64,000 nt of DNA, from the NCBI RefSeq assembly GCF_019049245.1, contig NZ_JAGMUK010000003.1, positions 81,119-145,118 of the forward strand, in the 5' to 3' direction. The notes below the pieces were generated by a model that was not told the DNA's origin, did no database searches, and saw nothing but the letters and a program-made list of their open reading frames with translations. This DNA is from Streptomyces sp. AC555_RSS877. Its GTDB lineage: Bacteria; Actinomycetota; Actinomycetes; Streptomycetales; Streptomycetaceae. The translations under genes were made by a program, and so were the position numbers. This document shows positions 50,237-57,637 of this stretch, one piece after another. Position 1 is the first letter of the stretch, and each line of letters begins with the position of its first letter.

Positions 50237-51133
50237 CTACGCAGGATCTGTATATCGATCACTTAGAGATATAAGTTCACGAAGTAGCGCGAAGTGTGCC
50301 GCTTGTTGTCTGTCGACTGAGAGCAGGAGCATGCGGCTTACGACCTCTTGATTTCCCAAAGCGGGAGGTTTGACAGTCTCGCGAACTAGAAGCGAAAGAA
50401 GTTCAACTAGGTCATGCCCCTGAAGTAGATCGGCGGCAGGGAAATCCGCGGAACGATCTTTAAGATCCTCTGCCTTGTGTTGCAGAACTTCACGATCAGG
50501 CCAGCAGGAATTCGCTTGCAGCCATCGACGCCAAAGGTCCTCCCGGTCGAAAGTGAATCTCTTGCGCTTATAGCTTACGCATGCAGACGCAGATACCCAG
50601 GCCAGATTTTTCCCGGATGCCGAATTGGTGGCTCGCATGAAAAATAGTTCTTGTAGCACTGGTTCAAGTGTGTCCATGACCGCCCTCGCGGTGAGCCCGA
50701 GGGTGTCATGCAGGCCCACGGACAAGTACTTGGTGAGGGTCGCTTCGTTCCACGCGTAGGACTCGACGCAAGAGTAATCCGTGTACCGAAGATATTTGGC
50801 CCCCTCTCTTTTATTGTCAAGTACTTTGTCCGAGTCGGTATCTACGATGCAGCGCACAGGAAGGTCGATTTCGGGAATCTCATTCTCTAAAGCAGATGCC
50901 AGAGCGATTACACGCCCCTTAGCTCCGTTGTCAACCCCAGCGGCAGCGACAATATCGGCAGGCACATGCACGCTATCAATCTCGTACACGTGAACGCGCG
51001 CTTCACCTGTTAGGTAGTCGAAAAAGACCTTATCCGTCCTCCCTTCGACGTACAAGGCAAAAAGGTCTGGCTCGAATCGGTGGATTGCGATTACTTCAGA
51101 AATCAGTCTGCGCTCAGAGAATCCCCCCTGCAT
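50237..51133 (-). CDS. DUF4435/TOPRIM protein, AriB-like PARIS component
   Basis: A 298-aa protein with a TOPRIM-type site: LYVEGRTDKVFF (Glu 30) and CIVDTDSDKVLDN (Asp 98, 100 and 102). This is the DUF4435 form found in AriB of PARIS, where the TOPRIM nuclease cleaves host tRNA when released. It follows the ATPase gene by 4 bp with the ATG at 51133. The DNA is clearly AT-richer than the rest of the window. Start and activity untested. Confidence 0.82.
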   Translation of the reverse strand: MQGGFSERRLISEVIAIHRFEPDLFALYVEGRTDKVFFDYLTGEARVHVYEIDSVHVPADIVAAAGVDNGAKGRVIALASALENEIPEIDLPVRCIVDTDSDKVLDNKREGAKYLRYTDYSCVESYAWNEATLTKYLSVGLHDTLGLTARAVMDTLEPVLQELFFMRATNSASGKNLAWVSASACVSYKRKRFTFDREDLWRRWLQANSCWPDREVLQHKAEDLKDRSADFPAADLLQGHDLVELLSLLVRETVKPPALGNQEVVSRMLLLSVDRQQAAHFALLRELISLSDRYTDPA

Positions 51134-51137
51134 TTGC

Positions 51138-52493
51138 TTACATCCCTCCGCCTTGGTTGAGGGTTACCACGTCTTCGCTGTGTGCAGAGAGGAGCTCAAA
51201 TGAGTGACTTGCCATGGCGAGTTGAATCCCGCTATTGAGAGTGCACTCTAGGAGTGAATCGACCAACCTTCGTTGCCATTTGATATTTAGGGAAATTTCA
51301 GGTTCATCAACCATGAAGAGGCACGGATTTGCTCGTGCTGCCATTACGTTGCAGAAAATTGTAAGAAGTTGTCGTTCGCCGGATGAGAGCGACCGCGTCG
51401 GCAAGTGGTCCCCGCTTTCGTACTGGACCATGAACCCGCTCTCGGCGTGAAAGAGAACTTTCTTGTCTCTGTAATACTGGTTCAGAGTAGACAAGAAAGA
51501 GTAAATCGTGTGCACCGTAGTCTGTTGTGCTTTGAGCCTAGCGTCAACCCCGTCAAAGTAGGGCTCCAATACGTGAGCGGCCAGCTCGATGTCCCTGTCT
51601 GCCATAGACCAGATCCGTTCCCGAAAATGATCCGTAGGAAGAGGCGGTTCCAACCCGAACTTCACATGCTGTTCGATGCGGTCCTCCAAGCGGTTCACCT
51701 TAGTCACCAGGGCGCTCCTGATTTGATCAGGCGAATTACTCTGTTCTTTTTGCTTCCCACTCCCAATGCGATTTAGGAGATCGAGGTAGATCGCATTAAC
51801 GTTGGTTGTTCCGGAACTGGTATCCGAGCGGAATTGTGCATCGGCCCATTGGCCTGCGCGCTGTATCGCTGACGCGAGGTGACTGTCAGATAGGGCTGAA
51901 TCCAATCCCAGTCGGCGGTATGGCATTACCTGAATCCCTTTTTTCTCGTCCTCCCGCCCCTCGGTCATTTGCAGGTATTCATCAGCCAACTGGTCGCTGT
52001 CTAGCTGCCTGTCATCTGTCAAAGTGTATGACTGGAGGCCGATTAGCTGGTCGTATACATTATTCAAATTTTCTTCTGCTTGCACATCTCCTTTTGCCTC
52101 CATTGGCGGAATGATGCCGAAAGAATTAGCGACGTATAGCCGCTTTATAACGGTGGTCTGGCCACGGCAAATTCTGAAAGTAAAGTCGCGCGATGAGGGA
52201 TCGCTCCGTTCGACCCGCAACGAATTCCCGTTAGAAAAATTAACGTTGACAAATTTAAAGGGAACTCTAGCGATCGCACTTTTATGCCCCCTCTTCGTTG
52301 ATCGTGACAACAGATGATGGAGTAGAAACAAGATTGTTGTTTTGCCTGTGCCGTTATCGCCGTACAGAATGAAAAGGCGAGGGTTTAGGCCGCCTCCGTC
52401 TTTGGGCAATCGGTATTCGTATTTGCCGAACAGTGAGGAGATTTCCACCGACTCGACAAAGACGGCATCTTGACCCGGTAGTGGTTCTGGCAT
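51138..52493 (-). CDS. AAA/ABC-type ATPase, AriA-like PARIS component
   Basis: ATG 52493 follows GGAGG by 7 bp and gives 451 aa; longer upstream frames lack a ribosome site. Walker A is GDNGTGKTT (45-53). The ABC signature is SLSSGERQLL (about 368-377), Walker B is CLFMVDEPE (about 391-399) and the late His is in AMASHSFELL. The layout and the DUF4435 partner are those of AriA, the phage-protein sensor of PARIS, which holds AriB inactive. OLD-family or Gabija ATPases differ in carrying TOPRIM in the same chain. AT-rich foreign-looking DNA. Confidence 0.84.
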   Translation of the reverse strand: MPEPLPGQDAVFVESVEISSLFGKYEYRLPKDGGGLNPRLFILYGDNGTGKTTILFLLHHLLSRSTKRGHKSAIARVPFKFVNVNFSNGNSLRVERSDPSSRDFTFRICRGQTTVIKRLYVANSFGIIPPMEAKGDVQAEENLNNVYDQLIGLQSYTLTDDRQLDSDQLADEYLQMTEGREDEKKGIQVMPYRRLGLDSALSDSHLASAIQRAGQWADAQFRSDTSSGTTNVNAIYLDLLNRIGSGKQKEQSNSPDQIRSALVTKVNRLEDRIEQHVKFGLEPPLPTDHFRERIWSMADRDIELAAHVLEPYFDGVDARLKAQQTTVHTIYSFLSTLNQYYRDKKVLFHAESGFMVQYESGDHLPTRSLSSGERQLLTIFCNVMAARANPCLFMVDEPEISLNIKWQRRLVDSLLECTLNSGIQLAMASHSFELLSAHSEDVVTLNQGGGM

Positions 52494-52922
52494 TACTTCG
52501 CCTCCGTCGTCGGCAGCAAGGTCCGAATCATGATAGGCGCGCATGTGGCGAGTTCGTCGGGCTTTGAGTGAGTTGTCGGACTGGCCTGTGCGGTGTCGCG
52601 AAGCACGAAGGAGGTGCGCTACGCGAGCTTGTGTGGTCTCTGTTGCTGCTCCCTCCGAGGGAGTCCACAGCCTCCAAGGGCGTCCCCGGCTTGCCTGAGC
52701 TGCGCAGGCAGGCAGGCTGAACGCGTGCGGACGTTTCATGGACCAAGATCGGACAGCTCGCAATGCGCTGGTCTCGACTCCAACTGGTGAGCGCGACGGG
52801 CGAGAGCCATGCCGGGCCCTACGGGGCCTTGTGGGCCATGTGTGGGCCAGTTGATCGCCACGAGGCTCATGGCGCGGCGTTTGCGCCGATCAGACGCCGC
52901 ACGGCCGCTACTTGCGCGACGC
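52494..52922. other. Element right-end region, no gene seen
   Basis: The 430 bp between the ATPase start and attR contain the right arm-type site (52832-52850) and probably the promoter for the defence pair. No frame shows convincing codon bias; the frames seen are shadows. Confidence 0.5.
52832..52850. other. Candidate integrase arm-type site (right)
   Basis: TGGGCCATGTGTGGGCCAG differs by one base from the copy at 36196-36214 and is about 70 bp inside attR. Confidence 0.55.
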
Positions 52923-52981
52923 TCTTGAAAACCGTCGTGGCAGCGATGTCACCGTGGGTTCAAATCCCACACCCACCGCAG
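52923..52981. repeat. attR
   Basis: The right copy of the 59-bp block. It carries only the 3' part of tRNA-Ser(UGA) (anticodon loop to discriminator) without the 5' half, so it is not a functional tRNA. Confidence 0.93.
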
Positions 52982-52985
52982 TGAA

Positions 52986-53018
52986 CGGCCCCTGACCAGG
53001 TGAAATGGTCGGGGGCCG
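52986..53018. terminator. Terminator just after attR (original tRNA terminator)
   Basis: CGGCCCCTGACCA (52986-52998) pairs with TGGTCGGGGGCCG (53006-53018) with one G-T wobble, loop of 7. Before integration this hairpin would have followed tRNA-Ser(UGA), so it was probably its terminator. Confidence 0.75.
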
Positions 53019-53071
53019 TGGTGTTGGGTGCTGTCCGTGAGTGTGAGTGGCCGGTGTTCCCCGCGGCTCAT

Positions 53072-53112
53072 CGGGCCGAAGGGGCGCCCGGAGCCGGGTG
53101 CCCCTTCGGGCC
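53072..53112. terminator. Terminator hairpin downstream of the DinB-like gene
   Basis: GGGCCGAAGGGGC and GCCCCTTCGGGCC give a long stem (one irregularity) with a smaller CCCGG/CCGGG stem inside. It stands 12 bp from the stop of the minus-strand DinB-like gene. Confidence 0.7.
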
Positions 53113-53123
53113 TGACGCGCTGC

Positions 53124-53642
53124 CTACGACGCCGCCCGCAGCAACCGCAACTGCCCGATCTCCGCCGCGTTCTTCATCAGTTCGGCGTTCGCCCAGGCGA
53201 GCATGTCGGCGACCGTGTGCTCGGGGTCGTCCTGCCAGGGGAAGGGGGCCGTGGCGGACAGGTCGGTGTCGGTGAGGCGGGTCAGGGCGGTCAGCCAGGC
53301 GGTGCGGAGGTCGCGGAGCCACTGGACCGTGGGTTTTCCGGCGCCGGGCCAGGTGACGTCGGTTCGGGCGCGGGGCGGGCGGCCCTCCACGTGGTCGAGG
53401 GTGACGCCCCACCACCAGCCGATGTGCCAGCTCAGCCAGGCGATGGTCGGCACGGGGACGGGGTCCGGTTCGGTGTCCGCCCAGTCCGGCAGCCAGGTGC
53501 CGTCCGGGGTCCGGCGTACCGTCCAGCAGTGCGCCGGTTCCCACAGGAAGTCCTCGGGTTCGAGCCGGTCGAGATGGTATTCGAACAGCGCCCAGGTGAG
53601 GTCGAACTGGCGGCGCAGCAGGTCGGATTGGGAAACGGTCAC
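53124..53642 (-). CDS. DinB-fold protein
   Basis: GTG 53642 gives 172 aa: LLRRQFDLTWALFEYHLDRL, then CWTVRRTPDGTWLPDW, IAWLSWHIGWWWGVTLDHV and MLAWANAELMKNAAEIGQLRLL. The His in SWHIGWWW is the first of the three metal His of DinB/YfiT-type proteins. The others are not clear. The family includes thiol-transferases such as mycothiol-dependent enzymes. Function unknown; downstream gene of a short operon with the 143-aa gene. Confidence 0.8.
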   Translation of the reverse strand: MTVSQSDLLRRQFDLTWALFEYHLDRLEPEDFLWEPAHCWTVRRTPDGTWLPDWADTEPDPVPVPTIAWLSWHIGWWWGVTLDHVEGRPPRARTDVTWPGAGKPTVQWLRDLRTAWLTALTRLTDTDLSATAPFPWQDDPEHTVADMLAWANAELMKNAAEIGQLRLLRAAS

Positions 53643-53692
53643 CGGGCGACACTGGCACACCGGCAGCCCGGCGAGAAACGGGATTTTGAGGG

Positions 53693-54124
53693 CTAGAGCT
53701 CGTAGTCCCGCGCCAGCTCGTCCCACGCGATGTCCCGCAGCGCGGCCTCCGCGTCGCAGCCCGACGGCACCTGCGTCGTGGGCTGGAACCAGACGACCGT
53801 CAGCGCGGAGCGGTACACGATCGGGTCGTGGTCCGGGTGCAGGGCCGCGGAGCGGAAGGAGCCGACGCACGCCACGGAGGGCAGGACTTCCACCGGGCCG
53901 AAGCCTCCGGCGTACTGGTCGGGGTACTCGCGCGGGGGCGGGACCAGGTGCACGGGTGTGGTGGGGAAGGTGCGCTCGCCGTCCCGCAGCAGTCCCTTGA
54001 TCCTCATCTCGTTGAGCGGCTTGCACGGGTAGCCCTCGAGCATCCCGCCGTACGTCGAGGACAGCCGCAGCTCGGAGAGGTCGAGCGAGCGGCCGGAGGT
54101 GAGGACCACCCGGGTCAGGGACAT
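53693..54124 (-). CDS. Hypothetical protein
   Basis: A 143-aa protein from ATG 54124. It is soluble, with beta-rich segments LTRVVLTSGRSLDLSEL, GMLEGYPCKPLNE and HLVPPPREYPD, and a Trp/Phe strand SALTVVWFQPTTQV. No catalytic motif. It is 50 bp upstream of the DinB-like gene. Confidence 0.72.
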   Translation of the reverse strand: MSLTRVVLTSGRSLDLSELRLSSTYGGMLEGYPCKPLNEMRIKGLLRDGERTFPTTPVHLVPPPREYPDQYAGGFGPVEVLPSVACVGSFRSAALHPDHDPIVYRSALTVVWFQPTTQVPSGCDAEAALRDIAWDELARDYEL

Positions 54125-54219
54125 GGTCGGCACTCTAGGGCGGTCGTGCATCGTGCTCCCGTGAATTTCGGTTCCCCGTGGCTCCGGGGGGCTTGCTGGT
54201 CACTCATGCGCCCTGTCCG

Positions 54220-55086
54220 TCACGGCCGGTGTCCTGTCATCCGTGCCGCCGACGCGATCGTCGCGCGGGCCTCGCGTTCGCTGAGGCCGGTGTTCAGTGC
54301 CGCGTCGATCAGGGGGTCGACGAGGGCGGGGCCGATGCCGTCCTCGTAGGCGCGGCAGGCCGCCCAGAACAGGCGGGTGTTGCGCTGGCCCTCGTGGGCG
54401 GCGAGAACGAACTGGACGAGGCCCTGGCCGTGCCCTCCGGTCGACGGAGGCGTGGGGTGGTGGCTGCGGGGCGGCGGGAGCAGGAGGCGGAGCAGCGCGG
54501 GCGGACAGGCCGCGGGGGCGAGGTGGGCGGTTCCGGGGGCGGTGGCGTACGTGCCGTGGTCGGTGCGGGAGCCGGGGCCGACGAGGTAGCCGCCGGCGCC
54601 CCGGATGTCGATGCCGGGGGCGAGCCGGCCGGCCGAGTTGGGGACGACGACGTCGGGCGGGCCGCTCAGCCAGAGGTGGCGACCGCCGCTGGGGGTCAGG
54701 ACGACGACGGTGTCGGGGATCGTGAACAGGTGGCGCAGGGCGAGTTCGCGCAGGGCGGCCGAGGAGTCGGTGTCGGACTTGGTGTCGAGGTCGACGCCGA
54801 TCAGGTGGTGGGGCGGGAGGCCGCACGCGATGCCGTAGCCGGTCGCCCAGGGCGCGGCGGTGAACAGGTCGCGGATGCGTGCCGGGTCGGTGGTGGCGTC
54901 GTAGACGCCGTGGCCGAGGCGGCCGCACTCGCCGTGGCAGATCGGAGCCGTGGGGTCGTCGCGGTGGGGGGAACGCAGGGCCGGGAGCTTCGTCCGGGAC
55001 AGGGGGATGACGGCCAGTCCGCGTTCGGCGGCTGACAGGGCGTGCGCGAGGGCCAGCGTCGTGGCCTGCCGGTCGGTGGTGGCCAT
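54220..55086 (-). CDS. Prim-Pol-domain protein (chromosomal)
   Basis: A 288-aa protein from ATG 55086. It has the Prim-Pol order: ALAHALSAAERGLAVIPLSRTKLPAL, CHGECGRLGHG, WATGYGIACGLPPHHLIGVDLDTKSD (DxD) and LTPSGGRHLWLSGP (His). The C-terminal part is a helical tail ending in ARATIASAARMTG. All catalytic residues appear present. It lies 1.2 kb outside attR, so it may be a resident gene or a remnant of another element. Third Prim-Pol-like protein in the window. Confidence 0.88.
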   Translation of the reverse strand: MATTDRQATTLALAHALSAAERGLAVIPLSRTKLPALRSPHRDDPTAPICHGECGRLGHGVYDATTDPARIRDLFTAAPWATGYGIACGLPPHHLIGVDLDTKSDTDSSAALRELALRHLFTIPDTVVVLTPSGGRHLWLSGPPDVVVPNSAGRLAPGIDIRGAGGYLVGPGSRTDHGTYATAPGTAHLAPAACPPALLRLLLPPPRSHHPTPPSTGGHGQGLVQFVLAAHEGQRNTRLFWAACRAYEDGIGPALVDPLIDAALNTGLSEREARATIASAARMTGHRP

Positions 55087-55445
55087 GCGTCTATGTTCGT
55101 ACGTATGTTCGAAAAAAGGAAGAGGCTGCGAGCGTGGCGCGCCGAGTGGGGCGAAATGGCTGGAAAGGTGCGGGAACACTCCTCTCTGGCCTGACTTGGG
55201 TGGAGATAATAGAAATCGTCGCGAGATAGCGCGTTATGTCACTAATAGGGGGTTATCGACATGCCGTCATGCTTGAGGGCGAATTGCTGCTTACAGGACG
55301 ATTCGCCAGGGTTTCGGTGGGCAACTCTGATCTCGCGACGTCGTGCACCAGCATCGAGGTGGTCGGCCAACTACCCCGAAAAAAGCCGTACTTCACGTAC
55401 GACCGGCTCCGCAGCCGGTACGTGCACTGTTCTGGAGGAACAACA

Positions 55446-55758
55446 TGGCAAGCATCAGCACCGCCCGCGTCGTCGCCGCCGTCTCCGCCCTCCCGCTCGC
55501 CGCCGCCTCTTCACCGGCGTCGCGACGGCGGACAACGGCGCCTTCGCAGGCGACGGATCGAACGCGGGCGTGGCGACCGTCGACGGCAGCGGGACCGGGC
55601 TCGACAACCACGGCAATTCGTCCACCACACAGCAGCAGGCGATCGGCTCCGGGGCCTCGAACCAGAGCAATACCGCCCTGGTCAACGGCTCAGCGTTGAC
55701 CGCCGTCAACCAGGGGAACAACAACACGTCCGTCAACTTCACCCCGCTGTGGTGGTGA
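55446..55758 (+). pseudogene. Frameshifted small secreted protein
   Basis: After GGAGG the ATG 55446 opens MASISTARVVAAVSALPLAAA, a signal peptide. At about 55508-55512 (GCCGCCGCCTCTTC) one base is missing, and the sensible continuation is in another frame: FTGVATADNGAFAGDGSNAG, then a Gly/Ser/Asn/Gln-rich chain ending NFTPLWW. One added C in the C-rich run would restore one frame of about 104 aa. It is Asn/Gly/Ser-rich like some surface proteins. Either a broken gene or a sequencing slip. Confidence 0.7.
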
Positions 55759-55765
55759 TCTGAGG

Positions 55766-55790
55766 GAGCCGGCGCTCTCGACGCCGGCTC
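55766..55790. terminator. Terminator after the small secreted protein
   Basis: GAGCCGGCG (55766-55774) and CGCCGGCTC (55782-55790) make a perfect 9-bp stem with a 7-nt loop, 7 bp after the stop codon. Confidence 0.75.
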
Positions 55791-55832
55791 TCCGACCTCC
55801 CGTGCAATGGGTGCTCTCTGGGGGGATGAAAG

Positions 55833-55874
55833 GCGTCTGCGCGGCGGTGCTACGGCACCGTCGCGCAGACGTTT
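55833..55874. terminator. Second terminator with T-run
   Basis: CGTCTGCGCGGCGGTGC pairs with GCACCGTCGCGCAGACG (one wobble) with a 4-nt loop and is followed by GTTTTCG. It is a strong intrinsic terminator before the ChsH2-like gene. Confidence 0.8.
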
Positions 55875-56015
55875 TCGCCTGTGGGTCACCGGCCTTGACA
55901 CCCCGCCCTATCTGACGGACAGTCAGAAATCTTCGCGAAATGAGTGGGAACCGGCCCGGCGGCGGCGGTGTACCAGAAGTGTCAACGCATTGCGGCACGA
56001 GATGACGAGGGGGCG

Positions 56016-57041
56016 ATGGTGCACAGCGAGCAGGGGGTGAGCGAGGGCCAGGGGACCTCTGGAGGCTCAGGAGTTTTTGACGACCAGGGCAGCCGGGGCG
56101 ACCAAGGCAGGCGGGACGACCAGGCAAGCCCTGGCGACGCGGGCGACCTGGAGAAACGGCTGAAGGCCTATGAGGGACGGCCCTCCGCGGTCGCCGGCCT
56201 CGGCAAGGACCCCGTCAACGCGCCCATGATCCGGCACTGGTGCGAGGCGATGGGGGACACCAACCCGGCGTATGCGGGCCCGGACGCCATCGCGCCGCCC
56301 ACCATGCTCCAGGTGTGGACCATGGGCGGGCTCTCCGGCCACAGCGGCCACATCGGCAGGACCGAGGCGTACGACGAACTCCTCGCCCTTCTCGACGAGG
56401 CGGGCTGCACCTCGGTCGTCGCCACCGACTGCGAGCAGGACTACGTGAGAGCGCTGCGGCCCGGTGACGAGGTCACCTTCGACGCGGTGATCGAGTCGGT
56501 GTCGGAGCGCAAGACGACCAAGCTCGGCACCGGGTACTTCGTGACGACCCGCATGGACGTGACAGTGGGCGAGGAGCTCGCCGGCACCCACCGCTTCCGC
56601 ATCCTCAAGTACGCCCCGGCACGTCGGCGGGAGAAACCTCCGCGCCCCCGTCCCGTCGTCAACCGCGACAATTCCGGTTTCTGGGAGGGCATCCGGCACC
56701 ACCGGCTGCTGATCCAGCGCTGCACCGGCTGCGGCACCCCGCGCCATCCCTGGCTGCCCGGCTGCAACACCTGCGGCTGCCCGGAGTGGGACACGCTCGA
56801 AGCGAGCGGCGAGGGGACGGTTTATTCGTACGTCGTCCTGCACCACCCGCCCTTCCCCGCTTTCGCCCCTCCCTACGCGGTCGCCCTGATAGAGCTGGCG
56901 GAAGGCGTCCGGATGATCAGCAACGTGGTCGGGGTGCCGCACGACGAAGTGCGGATCGGTCAGCCGGTCCGGCTCGAATTCCAGCAGTGCGACGAGGAGT
57001 TGGTGCTGCCCGTCTTCCGCGTCCGGGAGGAGAAGTCCTAG
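56016..57041 (+). CDS. MaoC-DUF35 protein, ChsH2-like
   Basis: ATG 56016 follows GAGGGGGCG; 341 aa. The N-terminal half is an FAS1/MaoC-like hydratase fold (about 60-205; AEYAGPDAIAPPTMLQVW-like PAYAGPDAIAPPTML). The C-terminal half is a zinc ribbon plus OB fold (DUF35): RCTGCGTPRHPWLPGCNTCG. This architecture is that of ChsH2, the subunit that pairs with ChsH1 as enoyl-CoA hydratase and binds Ltp2 aldolase through DUF35 in steroid side-chain degradation. The three genes stand in the same order here. Confidence 0.85.
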   Translation: MVHSEQGVSEGQGTSGGSGVFDDQGSRGDQGRRDDQASPGDAGDLEKRLKAYEGRPSAVAGLGKDPVNAPMIRHWCEAMGDTNPAYAGPDAIAPPTMLQVWTMGGLSGHSGHIGRTEAYDELLALLDEAGCTSVVATDCEQDYVRALRPGDEVTFDAVIESVSERKTTKLGTGYFVTTRMDVTVGEELAGTHRFRILKYAPARRREKPPRPRPVVNRDNSGFWEGIRHHRLLIQRCTGCGTPRHPWLPGCNTCGCPEWDTLEASGEGTVYSYVVLHHPPFPAFAPPYAVALIELAEGVRMISNVVGVPHDEVRIGQPVRLEFQQCDEELVLPVFRVREEKS

Positions 57042-57046
57042 AACCC

Positions 57047-57637
57047 ATGAACCCCACGAACCCTATGAACGCCACTCCCCCCAAACCGGAACCCCATACA
57101 CCCCGTGAACCCGAATCCCGTGAACCCGAACCCCATGCACATGGACCCCGTGAACCCGAACCCCATGCACATGGACCCCGTGAACCCGAACCCCATGCAC
57201 ATGGACCCCATGCACATGGACCCCATGCACCCCGTGAACCTTTGAAACCCGGTGACGAACTCCCACCGCTCCGGATCCCGATCACCCGAACCCTCGTCGT
57301 CGCCGGAGCCATCGCCTCACGCGACTACCAGGACGTCCACCACGACGCCGAACTGGCCAGGCAGAAGGGCTCCCCCGACATCTTCATGAACATCCTGACG
57401 ACGAACGGCCTGGTGGGGAGGTACATCACGGACCACTTCGGACCACGGGCCACCCTCCGCAGGGTGGCCATCAGACTCGGCGCCCCCAATTACCCCGGGG
57501 ACACGATGGTGTTGACGGGCACGATCGAGGACGTGGCCGACGACACCGCGACCGTCCACGTGGTCGGAACCAACGCCATGGGCAGACACGTGACCGGCAC
57601 CGTGACGGTCACCGTCCGGGAGAGCGAGGCGGGATGA
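57047..57637 (+). CDS. MaoC-fold hydratase, ChsH1-like, with tandem-repeat N-terminus
   Basis: From ATG 57047 the protein is 196 aa; the start is uncertain because no ribosome site is near and other ATGs follow. The N-terminal 60 aa are a Pro/Glu/His tail with three REPEPHAHGP units encoded by exact 30-bp repeats (57120-57209). The hydratase domain (about 65-195) has the MaoC hydratase DYQDVHHDAELA segment, with the expected Asp-His pair. It partners the DUF35 protein. Its stop overlaps the next gene by 4 bp. Confidence 0.83.
   Translation: MNPTNPMNATPPKPEPHTPREPESREPEPHAHGPREPEPHAHGPREPEPHAHGPHAHGPHAPREPLKPGDELPPLRIPITRTLVVAGAIASRDYQDVHHDAELARQKGSPDIFMNILTTNGLVGRYITDHFGPRATLRRVAIRLGAPNYPGDTMVLTGTIEDVADDTATVHVVGTNAMGRHVTGTVTVTVRESEAG
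57120..57209. repeat. Three exact 30-bp tandem repeats
   Basis: Units at 57120-57149, 57150-57179 and 57180-57209, in frame, encode REPEPHAHGP three times. A half-unit (HAHGP) follows at 57210-57224. The exact identity suggests recent slippage. Confidence 0.9.

Larger units (their letters stand above)
36025..52981. mobile_element. AICE integrated in tRNA-Ser(UGA)
   Basis: A 17-kb element bounded by exact 59-bp direct repeats (36025-36083 and 52923-52981) that match the 3' part of tRNA-Ser(UGA). It carries integrase and Xis, a DUF3631 ATPase, a primase-polymerase, an FtsK-type DNA translocase, spread-type membrane proteins and a GntR repressor. This is the AICE gene set, and the primase-polymerase points to the RepPP-type subgroup. 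Conjugation would move double-stranded DNA between mycelia through the Tra hexamer. Cargo is a class IV aminotransferase, an XRE-SUMF1 fusion and a PARIS-like defence pair. All essential genes look intact. Confidence 0.95.

Noticed and set aside
50237..52493. Gabija or class 1 OLD nuclease
   Set aside because: Those carry ATPase and TOPRIM in one chain; here they are separate genes with DUF4435 features, as in PARIS.
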